Source: Bacteroidales bacterium
Lineage (GTDB): Bacteria; Bacteroidota; Bacteroidia; Bacteroidales; ML635J-15
DNA: 64,000 bases
Direction of reading: 5' to 3'
Assembly (NCBI GenBank): GCA_017551515.1
Contig: JAFZLK010000047.1
Span: 85,290 to 149,289, forward strand
The notes under the pieces are model-generated. The model saw nothing but the letters and a program-made list of their open reading frames with translations, did no database searches and was not told the DNA's origin. Each line of letters opens with the position of its first letter. The first letter of the stretch is position 1. Positions 46,547 through 54,817 of this stretch are shown here, piece after piece. A program made the translations under genes and the position numbers.

Positions 46547-47541
46547 AATTAGGTATCTTCACTTCGTTCAATAGCAATCACCAGAAATTCGTAGACTCAT
46601 GCAAGGAAATTGGCGTTGAATACGAAATTATTGACATACTATCGGCAGACTGGATGAATCTTGTAAAAAAGTCTGACTGTGACGGTTTTCTTTGTTCTTC
46701 GACCTGCGACACACAGGAACGCAAAACCATACTCGACGAACGCTATTATTTTGTGTCAAAGGTTCTCAACAAGCCTATATATCCCGATTTTCTTGGACTA
46801 TACATACACGAGAGCAAACGTAACATGGCGGCGTGGCTCGATGCGTACGGCTACCCGCACACGCCTACCAAGGTTTTCACCGACAAGGATGAGGCTTTGC
46901 AATACATATCTCAATGCAAATATCCGATAGTAGCAAAGGCTAATTTAGGCTCAGCCGCATCAAAAGTATTGATAATCAAATCGTACCATGCTGCAAAACG
47001 ATATGTAAAGAAGGTTTTTCCTCCCAAGAGACTGCCAATTTTAAACCGCGGTAAAATATACTGGAGAAAAGTCCGCAATCTTCCAGTTCCAGACCTAGCG
47101 TCACCACAGAAGGACTATGTACTTTTCCAAGAATACAAAGACATTGCCCATGAATGGAGAATAATAAAGATTGGAAATTCATATTTCGGACATAAGAAAC
47201 TGCTTAAAGGTCAATTTGCAAGTGGTTCTGGTTTAGTTGGATGGGTGGCACCGCCTAAAGAATTGCTAAAAATGGTTCACGACATTTGCGAAGATGGTGG
47301 TTTCTACTGTATGGATGTCGATATTTTCGAAACAAAGAATGGAGAATATTACATAAACGAGCTGCAAGCATCCTTCGGTTCGTATCTAGACTATCAGATG
47401 TGCATAGATGGAAAACATGGTCGTTACAAGTATTCGGATGGCGAGTTTGTATTCGAGGAAGGCGACTTTAATGTACACGGTAGCGCAAAACTGAAAGTTG
47501 AACATTTTATAGAAATACTAAAGGAGAAAAAGAACCTATAA
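46543..47541 (+). CDS. ATP-grasp ligase, RimK-like
   Basis: The 332-residue protein shows ATP-grasp features: KYPIVAKANLGSAASKV (lysine of the ATP site), VLFQEYKDIAHEWRIIKIG, and the metal-binding MDVDIFETKNGEYYINELQASFG. ATP-grasp ligases form amide bonds by acyl-phosphate activation. It starts within the stop of the ceo-like gene (4-base overlap) and its stop overlaps the wzy start, so it is tightly coupled to both. The likely reaction is joining the carboxyethyl-amino acid to a uronic acid carboxyl group of the glycan or its nucleotide precursor; substrate assignment is inference. Confidence 0.88.
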   Translation: MKLGIFTSFNSNHQKFVDSCKEIGVEYEIIDILSADWMNLVKKSDCDGFLCSSTCDTQERKTILDERYYFVSKVLNKPIYPDFLGLYIHESKRNMAAWLDAYGYPHTPTKVFTDKDEALQYISQCKYPIVAKANLGSAASKVLIIKSYHAAKRYVKKVFPPKRLPILNRGKIYWRKVRNLPVPDLASPQKDYVLFQEYKDIAHEWRIIKIGNSYFGHKKLLKGQFASGSGLVGWVAPPKELLKMVHDICEDGGFYCMDVDIFETKNGEYYINELQASFGSYLDYQMCIDGKHGRYKYSDGEFVFEEGDFNVHGSAKLKVEHFIEILKEKKNL

Positions 47542-48710
47542 TGCTTCTGCAAAAGGACAAAATAGCACTAAGCGTAAAATATGTATCGGTAGCCAGCCTT
47601 ATGCTTTATATGCTACAAGGTGTGCTATACCCTGGATCAATGTTTGTCGCTAAAATTTTCCTCGCAGCTTATTTTGCAGTCGGCATATTTTGTCTTACCG
47701 AGATTCTGTTTTCAGGAACGAAACAGGCATTGATTTACAGTGCATTGGCATTTGCAATGGCAAACATTGCATACTTCGGATTTTCAAACGGCACAGCAAT
47801 TTCTACATTCTACGGCATCGACCCACAAAGTCCAATCAAGCAAACAATATTCGTATTCCTTACGCTATTTATATTTTTCTATCTTTCTAAAAACAAACTG
47901 ATTGACAAGAAATTACTAATTGTCGTATATACATTTTGGTTTGCTGTAGGCATCGTAAACTTTTACTCTTTGTCGCCTTTTAGTCCTATATACGACAAGG
48001 AAGTAAACAATTCAGGTTACATTTTCGTAAACATTTTGCCATTCCTACTATTTTTCAAACGAAAATACATTGCAATTATATTGTTTATAATCAGCAGCAT
48101 CATCGTTATTTCCTCATTAAAACGAGGTGCCATTCTAATACTCATAGCTATAATAGCATATGGTGTTTTCATTTGGACTAGAACCGCCAAATTGTCGGTA
48201 ATGCAAAAGATTTCAATTTTTCTATTTGGGGCAATTATATGTACATCACTTGCAATACCAGCATACAACAGCAACGATGCAATACAAAACCGAATGTCGG
48301 AAACCCTAAGCGGATACTCAAGCGGACGCGACATTATATACCAACAGCTGTTGGATAATTGGGAAAATGAAGGATGTTTGACAAATGCCATGTTCGGATA
48401 TGGATATTCTTACACACCGATAGTCACTGGTGGTCAATATGCCCACAATGACTGGCTTGAACTGCTAACAAACATGGGACTATTTGGTGTAGGTCTGTAC
48501 ATGCTATTTATTTTGCAAATTGTCGCAATAACCTTATGTAGCACCCCCGACAGCATAGAACGAAGATGCATGGTGTCGATTATTCTTATAATTATTGTAA
48601 AATCAGTTTTTTCGATGGGCTACGGCGACCAAGGAACTATACCTTTAATGATATTGCTTGGATATGTAGCTGGAAAAAATGAACTTCAAAAAACAATTGT
48701 CGGTCTATGA
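47541..48710 (+). CDS. wzy: O-antigen polymerase/ligase (Wzy-type)
   Basis: The 389-residue protein has about 11 membrane helices. Wzy_C-family elements are visible: SSLKRGAIL after the sixth or seventh helix, the periplasmic loop SGRDIIYQQLLDNWENEG, and AHNDWLELLTNMGLFGVGLY. It should join flipped repeat units on the periplasmic side. A WaaL-type ligase is the alternative, but position beside Wzx and Wzz-like genes favours the polymerase. The start overlaps the previous stop by one base; the stop overlaps the next start. Confidence 0.88.
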   Translation: MLLQKDKIALSVKYVSVASLMLYMLQGVLYPGSMFVAKIFLAAYFAVGIFCLTEILFSGTKQALIYSALAFAMANIAYFGFSNGTAISTFYGIDPQSPIKQTIFVFLTLFIFFYLSKNKLIDKKLLIVVYTFWFAVGIVNFYSLSPFSPIYDKEVNNSGYIFVNILPFLLFFKRKYIAIILFIISSIIVISSLKRGAILILIAIIAYGVFIWTRTAKLSVMQKISIFLFGAIICTSLAIPAYNSNDAIQNRMSETLSGYSSGRDIIYQQLLDNWENEGCLTNAMFGYGYSYTPIVTGGQYAHNDWLELLTNMGLFGVGLYMLFILQIVAITLCSTPDSIERRCMVSIILIIIVKSVFSMGYGDQGTIPLMILLGYVAGKNELQKTIVGL

Positions 48711-49747
48711 AAATCTTGTTCGTAATACCATCAATGAAATGCGGCGGTGCCGAACGCGTAGCCGTAACGATTGCCAAATGCTTGCCAGAACATGATATAA
48801 AATTTATAAACCTTGGACATCCAGAAGGAGAACTTACACATTGGATTAACCCTTATTTTCAAACAATATCTCTTGACTGCAACAGAAGTTTAACGGCATA
48901 TAGAAAACTAAAAAGAATTATTGCTAAAGAACTTCCTGACTTTGTGTTTTCAACACACTTTCATATTGCTACAATATTGATGCTCATTAGCAAACCGCCT
49001 ACGACAAAAGTCGTAATAAGAATCCCGACTATGCCTTCTAACGAACAAAAAGAATTTAAAATAAAAGTATTGGAAATACTAGAACGTAGATTGTTCAGAA
49101 AAGCATACAAGATAATAGCACAGACAGAGGAAATGAAGGACGAAATATGCGATATGCTAAATGTCAATGCCTCAATAATAACAGTAATACACAACCCTCT
49201 TGACACAACACTTATTGCGAAACAAACTTCTAACATTACAAACCCTTTCGATGAAACAAAGACGAACTATCTATCTGTTGGAAACATTTCTTTTGCAAAA
49301 GCATATGACACTCTTATTGAATCTTTCAATATTGTGTCAGAAAAAGACAGTAAAGCTCAACTATATATACTTGGACGAACCGACAGCGAATATGCGGAGA
49401 AAATAACAGCTTTGGCAAATGGCAATGACAACATCCATTTTGAGGGATTTTGCGAGAATCCGTATAGATATATGAAATATTGCTCAGCTTTTGTGCTTTC
49501 ATCGCGAATGGAAGGACTGCCCAATGTTGTCCTCGAAGCAATGTACCTCAATCGTCCTGTTGCTGCAACTACATGTGTTCCAATAATTGACCAACTAATT
49601 AACGATGGCATAAACGGATATAAAGCAGAACCAGACAACGCACAATCGCTGGCATCGGCAATGCAACAAGCCGTACAGTTGCACAATATCCACAATGACG
49701 GTCAAGATGAAAGCAACATCATTAAAATAAAGAAAATATTCGAATAA
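48707..49747 (+). CDS. glycosyltransferase, GT4 family
   Basis: GT-B fold enzyme of 346 residues: N-terminal nucleotide-free domain with PSMKCGGAERVAVTIAKCL, and C-terminal domain with YLSVGNISFAKAYDTLIESF, QLYILGRTDSEYAE, and SSRMEGLPNVVLEAMYLNRPVAAT, where the EGLPNVVLEA element contacts the nucleotide sugar. It adds one sugar of the repeat unit; donor and linkage cannot be read from sequence. The ATG overlaps the wzy stop by 4 bases. Confidence 0.93.
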   Translation: MKILFVIPSMKCGGAERVAVTIAKCLPEHDIKFINLGHPEGELTHWINPYFQTISLDCNRSLTAYRKLKRIIAKELPDFVFSTHFHIATILMLISKPPTTKVVIRIPTMPSNEQKEFKIKVLEILERRLFRKAYKIIAQTEEMKDEICDMLNVNASIITVIHNPLDTTLIAKQTSNITNPFDETKTNYLSVGNISFAKAYDTLIESFNIVSEKDSKAQLYILGRTDSEYAEKITALANGNDNIHFEGFCENPYRYMKYCSAFVLSSRMEGLPNVVLEAMYLNRPVAATTCVPIIDQLINDGINGYKAEPDNAQSLASAMQQAVQLHNIHNDGQDESNIIKIKKIFE

Positions 49748-49748
49748 A

Positions 49749-50990
49749 ATGAACGACATCTACATATTCACCAATTCATATCCATACACAAAATCCGTTG
49801 AGGTTTTCATTGAAGACGAAATTAAAGTTGCTGCCCAAAGTGGTTACAATATTATAATAATACCAACGAATAGAGACAGAATAATACGTGAACATCCAGA
49901 AAACATAACCATTCTTCCATGTCTTAATGATATTGGAATAATACATAAAATCATACTTTTTTTTATGATGCCTTTTGACAGAAAATTCTGGAGTATGATT
50001 AAAGGTGCAGGTCTTTCAAAAAGATTATTTTATGGCACAAAGTATTTATACGGAGCTTACATTACACGATATTATATCAAAAGAACAATTAAATCGCCAG
50101 CAATACTATATAGTTATTGGTTCTCGTACACAGCATTAGGCTTGGCTTTGGCAAAAGAAAGCAACAATGTTGTACAAAAATGCACTTTAATTAGCCGAGG
50201 ACATGGCTACGACGTGTTTTCTAACTCTCGGAGCATATATATACCTCTTAGGAACTATACTCTTTCGATGATTGATGCGTTATTTCCAGTTTCTGATGCA
50301 GGAACAACCTATCTTTCTGCACATTATCCTGATCATTCTGCTAAAATAAAAACTAGAAGACTTGGCATATTACCAATAAAAACATCAATGAAGGAATCAG
50401 TGCCAGAAACAATTTCTTTTGTATCATGTTCTTCTGTAATAAAATTGAAACGAGTTGACTTAATTTTGTCCATGATAAAACAATACAGCGAAAACCACAG
50501 AAACATAAATGTTTCGTGGACTCATTTTGGCTATGGCGCACTTTATAATCAGATAAAAAAAGCCTGTGAAAATATTCCTGCCAATATGAAGATTAACTTA
50601 AATGGTTTTACAAATAGCAATGAAATACACAAACTATACAGCGAAAATGCTTATGATATATTTGTAAACCTTAGTACAACAGAAGGCATTCCTGTTTCAA
50701 TAATGGAAGCATTAAGTGCAGGAATTCCTGCGATTGCAACCGATGTTGGAGGAAATTGCGAAATTGTATGCGATGCTACTGGTGTACTTGTCCCCCCTAA
50801 CGTAAAATACAGCGATTTCGAAGTCGCTACTGATAAAATAATTGAAAATCACAGCACATTAAAATCTTCAACAATAAAATTCTTCAATGAATATTACAAT
50901 GCAGAGAAAAACTACAAGGAATTTTATAAGGAAATACAAAATATAATACCCAATATAAGTCAGGAAAAATATCATCAAGTTATTGAATAA
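49749..50990 (+). CDS. glycosyltransferase, GT4 family
   Basis: The 413-residue GT-B enzyme begins NDIYIFTNSYPYTKSVEVFIEDEI, typical of colanic-acid/WcaL-type glycosyltransferases. The donor-binding half has LSTTEGIPVSIMEALSAGIPAIATDVGGNCEIV. It starts one base after the previous stop. It is AT-richer than its upstream neighbours, as are the two following genes. Sugar and linkage are unknown. Confidence 0.93.
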   Translation: MNDIYIFTNSYPYTKSVEVFIEDEIKVAAQSGYNIIIIPTNRDRIIREHPENITILPCLNDIGIIHKIILFFMMPFDRKFWSMIKGAGLSKRLFYGTKYLYGAYITRYYIKRTIKSPAILYSYWFSYTALGLALAKESNNVVQKCTLISRGHGYDVFSNSRSIYIPLRNYTLSMIDALFPVSDAGTTYLSAHYPDHSAKIKTRRLGILPIKTSMKESVPETISFVSCSSVIKLKRVDLILSMIKQYSENHRNINVSWTHFGYGALYNQIKKACENIPANMKINLNGFTNSNEIHKLYSENAYDIFVNLSTTEGIPVSIMEALSAGIPAIATDVGGNCEIVCDATGVLVPPNVKYSDFEVATDKIIENHSTLKSSTIKFFNEYYNAEKNYKEFYKEIQNIIPNISQEKYHQVIE

Positions 50991-51018
50991 ACAACGACAA
51001 ATAGTAGAAGACAAAGCT

Positions 51019-51825
51019 ATGTTCGAATTATATAAAAATGCATGGATTAGTGAAGGTCCGCCACACCTAAATGAAAAGATTTCAAAAGAGGAATGTGTAG
51101 AGTTGTTGGGTAAAGGCGGCTATATGGTTCGCAACACTTATAATTTTGACACTACTGTTCCGACATCGTTTTGGTATGTGATAAAAGACAACTTTGGTGA
51201 AATGAACGAACTATCATCAAAAACACGAAATCAAGTAAAGAAATCTTTGAAAACATACGATGTAAGAATGGTCACCGGAGACGATGTAATAGTATCTGGG
51301 CTGCGCATATTCAACTCTGCACTAAAAAGTTACAATAAAAATGCCAGTATGGTTACTCAACAGCAAATAACAGAAATGATCCGACGACAATCGGCAAACA
51401 AGAATGTCAAGTACGAATATTGGATGGTATTCGAAAAAACGACAAATATTGCAGTTGCGTTGGCTATAAACACCATAAAAAAAGACTGTTGCGAATACAG
51501 TTCAATGAAATGCGACACCGACTATATGCATAACTCAACATACCCATATTACGGACTTATATATGAAATGAATAGACATTATCTACAAGACATGAGACTA
51601 AAATATGTATGTGATGGTGCCAGATCTATTACAGAACATTCTGACATTCAGCCGTTTCTTGAAAAAAAATTTAATTTTAGAAAAGCCTATTGCTGTTTGC
51701 AGATAGAATATAAATGGTGGTTGGGGATAATAATAAAAGTAATGTATCCTTTTAGGAAAATTATTCCACAGAAGCAGATTCAATCTTTATTACGAATGGA
51801 AGCCATGCGTAGGAATGAATATTGA
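51019..51825 (+). CDS. FemAB/GNAT-like acyltransferase in the polysaccharide cluster
   Basis: I use the ATG at 51019; a TTG at 50983 inside the preceding gene is less likely. The 268-residue protein has LSSKTRNQVKKSLKTYDV, then SYNKNASMVTQQQITEMI, and a C-terminal DGARSITEHSDIQPFLEKKFNFRKAYCCL, the pattern of FemAB/GNAT-fold proteins that transfer aminoacyl or acyl groups. It may acylate or aminoacylate the repeat unit. Annotation in relatives is usually 'hypothetical' or 'GNAT', so substrate is unknown. It lies between two glycosyltransferase genes. Confidence 0.75.
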   Translation: MFELYKNAWISEGPPHLNEKISKEECVELLGKGGYMVRNTYNFDTTVPTSFWYVIKDNFGEMNELSSKTRNQVKKSLKTYDVRMVTGDDVIVSGLRIFNSALKSYNKNASMVTQQQITEMIRRQSANKNVKYEYWMVFEKTTNIAVALAINTIKKDCCEYSSMKCDTDYMHNSTYPYYGLIYEMNRHYLQDMRLKYVCDGARSITEHSDIQPFLEKKFNFRKAYCCLQIEYKWWLGIIIKVMYPFRKIIPQKQIQSLLRMEAMRRNEY

Positions 51826-51888
51826 TTTTTTTAATATTTGCCGTATTTATTAAGGTTGAACAAAGCTGTAATGATTAACATATTACAA

Positions 51889-52878
51889 ATGGAAAAAGTA
51901 ACAGTCATAATACCTTGCAGGAATGAAGAGAAATACATAGGCAAATGCCTAGATTCAATCTTGCAACAAGATTACCCGATTGAAAACATCGATGTTTTTA
52001 TTGTAGATGGTAAAAGCACGGACAGAACAAAGGATATTGTAAAGGAATATTGCACAAAAGAAAAAAACATACACATTCTTGACAATCCAGAAAAAACAGC
52101 GCCATTCGCCATGAATATCGGAATTGAAAATTCAAAAGGCGACATAATCATAAGGATGGATGCACACGCATGGTACTCGCCGAAATACGTTTCATCATTG
52201 GTACACTATCTAAATAGCACCAATGCCGACAACATTGGATGCGTATGGGTCACAGACGTACTGAACAAAACGCCCAAAACACTGAGCATAAAGGAAGTTC
52301 TTGCAAGTCCATTTGGAGTTGGGAACTCTTCGTTTCGTACTGGAACCGACAAAATTATGGAAGCCGACACCGTGCCATTCGGGTGCTATCGCCGCGAAAT
52401 CTTTGAAAAAGCAGGATATTATAACACAAAACTAACAAGGAACCAGGACATCGAGCTAAACAAACGAATAAAGGCAAACGGTGGGAAAATCTACCTTATC
52501 CCCGATGCACTTTGTACATACTACGCCCGTGAAACCTTTGGCGCAATAGCCCAAAACAACTATCGCAACGGACTATGGAACATACTTACTGTAAAGATTA
52601 CCAAGAACTTTTCTTCTCTTTCGCTAAGGCATTTCATACCGCTGATATTTTTGCTATCGCTGATTCTGCCATCTGTTTTTGCCGCTTTATGGTGGCCACT
52701 GTGTCTAATTTCGGCACTCTCATTGACATGCTATCTTCTTGCGCTTTGCATAATCAGTCTAAAACTAGCCATTACAAAAAAACTTAACTTTTTCTATCTA
52801 TGCTGGACTTTCATCGTGCTGCATTTCTCGTATGCCACTGGCTCGTTGGTAGGAATTTTTAAACATGTAAAGAAATGA
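51889..52878 (+). CDS. glycosyltransferase, GT2 family, with C-terminal membrane helices
   Basis: The GT-A domain starts at the chosen ATG with MEKVTVIIPCRNEEKYIGKCL; motifs VFIVDGKSTDRT, IIIRMDAHAWY (the DxD-like nucleotide site is DAH) and TRNQDIELNKRIKANGG follow. Two or three membrane helices occupy about 250-320, as in ExoA-type succinoglycan glycosyltransferases. Starts further upstream (ATG at 51871, TTG at 51838) would add unconserved residues. The 4-base overlap with the next gene shows coupling. Confidence 0.9.
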   Translation: MEKVTVIIPCRNEEKYIGKCLDSILQQDYPIENIDVFIVDGKSTDRTKDIVKEYCTKEKNIHILDNPEKTAPFAMNIGIENSKGDIIIRMDAHAWYSPKYVSSLVHYLNSTNADNIGCVWVTDVLNKTPKTLSIKEVLASPFGVGNSSFRTGTDKIMEADTVPFGCYRREIFEKAGYYNTKLTRNQDIELNKRIKANGGKIYLIPDALCTYYARETFGAIAQNNYRNGLWNILTVKITKNFSSLSLRHFIPLIFLLSLILPSVFAALWWPLCLISALSLTCYLLALCIISLKLAITKKLNFFYLCWTFIVLHFSYATGSLVGIFKHVKK

Positions 52879-54026
52879 ATGACATTGAACTGAAATACAA
52901 AACCGAAATCGCCAAGTATTTAAAATCATCTTCCAACGATATTTTCCTCTACTGGAAAGGTCGCGTGGCATTGTTTGCAATCTTGAAAGCAATGGACATA
53001 CAAAAGGACGATGAAGTGATATTGCCAGCTTTCACATGCGTAGTGGTTCCCAATGCGATAAAATATCTAGGTGCAAAACCAATATATGTTGACATTGACG
53101 CAACAACATACAATTTTGATTTAAGCCAACTTAAGTCAAAAATAACAGATAAAACTAAAGTCATAATATGCCAGAATACTTTCGGATTGTCATCCAATGT
53201 TGAGAAAGTTGTTGCTATTGCTAAGGAATACGGCTTGAAGACCGTTGAGGACTGCACACACGGTTTCGGTGGCACATACCAAGGCAAACCAAATGGGAGC
53301 TACTGCGATGCAGCCTTCTATTCTACACAATGGAACAAGCCGTATAGTACTGGTGTTGGCGGTTTTGCACTTGTTACTGACCCAGATCTGAAAGATAAAC
53401 TGGAGAAAGTAAACGCAGACTTGGAACCAGCAACTTTCAAGGATAAAATATCATTGTCAACTTTATACTTTGTCCGCGAAAAAATATTGACAGACCGCAG
53501 GTACTGGCGTATGGTAAAGCTGTACAGGTGGCTGAGCAAACATAAACTGGTTCAAGGTTCATCATCTGGCACAGAGATAGAATCGACACAAATGCCGTCA
53601 CACTATTTCAAGGGAATGTCGACCACACAGATGAAAAAAGGTATTGTCAACCTAAAAACACTTGACGAAATGATGTCGTTGCGAATGAAAAATGCAGAAA
53701 TATATACTGACTACCTAAAAAGCAACGGCAAAACATTTATTCCTGCCGAACAATTCACTGATCATTCGTTCCTAAAATATCCGTTTCTTGTCAAGGAACG
53801 GGAAACCGTAATGAGAATTGCCGAGGAAAACAAAATTCCTCTTGGTGAATGGTTCTGTAGTCCGATACATCCTGTCATGGAACACTTTGACCAATGGGAT
53901 TTCTGCGAATGCGAATTTCCCGTCGCGACAAAATACTCAAGTGAAATGCTGAATTTGCCGACAGATGTAAAAGACACTGCCCCTGTCCTAGCCTTTCTTG
54001 ACAAGATTAATGAGTTTTTGCTTTAG
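52875..54026 (+). CDS. DegT/DnrJ/EryC1/StrS-family aminotransferase
   Basis: The 383-residue PLP enzyme has VILPAFTCVVVPNAIKYLGAKPIYVDID, VEDCTHGFGGTYQGKP and FYSTQWNKPYSTGVGGFALV, where the lysine in NKP takes the place of the PLP-binding lysine of the family. These enzymes usually aminate a keto sugar nucleotide to an amino sugar. No matching dehydratase is in the window, so its substrate must come from elsewhere. The enzyme ends the cluster; the next gene is convergent with a single base between stops. Confidence 0.9.
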   Translation: MNDIELKYKTEIAKYLKSSSNDIFLYWKGRVALFAILKAMDIQKDDEVILPAFTCVVVPNAIKYLGAKPIYVDIDATTYNFDLSQLKSKITDKTKVIICQNTFGLSSNVEKVVAIAKEYGLKTVEDCTHGFGGTYQGKPNGSYCDAAFYSTQWNKPYSTGVGGFALVTDPDLKDKLEKVNADLEPATFKDKISLSTLYFVREKILTDRRYWRMVKLYRWLSKHKLVQGSSSGTEIESTQMPSHYFKGMSTTQMKKGIVNLKTLDEMMSLRMKNAEIYTDYLKSNGKTFIPAEQFTDHSFLKYPFLVKERETVMRIAEENKIPLGEWFCSPIHPVMEHFDQWDFCECEFPVATKYSSEMLNLPTDVKDTAPVLAFLDKINEFLL

Positions 54027-54027
54027 T

Positions 54028-54807
54028 TTACCACCAAAGATGCAAATAATTCTTTGCAAATAGGGATAACCCCTCTTCTACTTTTTCATTGTCGCACTTG
54101 TCAATATCATCTTCTTCGTTTAGCACTGTCTCAAATGCAAATATCATCTTGTCAAGGCATTCATCCCACTCTTTTTCAGTCATCTCAGGTGGATATCCCA
54201 TGGTTACTTCCTTGAATACCTTGAGTCTCGGAAGCACAAATCCTGCAATCGTAGAATAAAGATTCCAAGTCTCGGTATCGTCAAACCCGCGCTCAAGTCG
54301 TTGCAACTTATATTCAAGCGCACAGTTAAAGTCATCCGATTCAATTGAGAAGTTTATGTTCTTCATATTCAGAGTATCAGGCAAATATTGAGGCATCGCC
54401 TTCAACTTATCAAGCAGTTCGTGTCTGCGTTTCACTTCTTCATCTGGATTCTCCCCAAGAGTATAACCCAATAACTCAAAAAACTTCAACCCCTCCTCTA
54501 CATTATTAACATATTCATGATACGGATTGCCATATTCCACAAGATAACGTTGTGCTAAGTTGTAGAGTTTCAATGTGTTTTCATCATCAATAGTAAAATT
54601 AGGAATTGCAGTATGTTCATCCTTTACCAAATACACTCCCGACTTGTAAATTCCGACATATCTGCCCTCTCCATCCCCAACAATAGCATATTCGTCTGTT
54701 ATTTTATGGACTTTAAACGGAGTTGCATCCGCATCTTTTAAATCATACTTATTAAACAGACCAGAATCTGTAATATCTTTAAAATAATCTTCGGTATATT
54801 CTCTCAT
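54028..54807 (-). CDS. hypothetical protein paired with a RecD-like helicase
   Basis: I do not recognise a named family. The 259-residue protein is acidic, has no signal or membrane segment, and is probably helical in its second half: ETWNLYSTIAGFVLPRLKVF, then GYPPEMTEKEWDECLDKMIFAFE, a pattern I associate with uncharacterised phage- and gut-associated proteins. Its start lies 10 bases after the helicase stop, so both genes are likely co-transcribed. Convergent with the DegT gene. Confidence 0.75.
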   Translation of the reverse strand: MREYTEDYFKDITDSGLFNKYDLKDADATPFKVHKITDEYAIVGDGEGRYVGIYKSGVYLVKDEHTAIPNFTIDDENTLKLYNLAQRYLVEYGNPYHEYVNNVEEGLKFFELLGYTLGENPDEEVKRRHELLDKLKAMPQYLPDTLNMKNINFSIESDDFNCALEYKLQRLERGFDDTETWNLYSTIAGFVLPRLKVFKEVTMGYPPEMTEKEWDECLDKMIFAFETVLNEEDDIDKCDNEKVEEGLSLFAKNYLHLWW

Positions 54808-54817
54808 AGTTTAGTTC

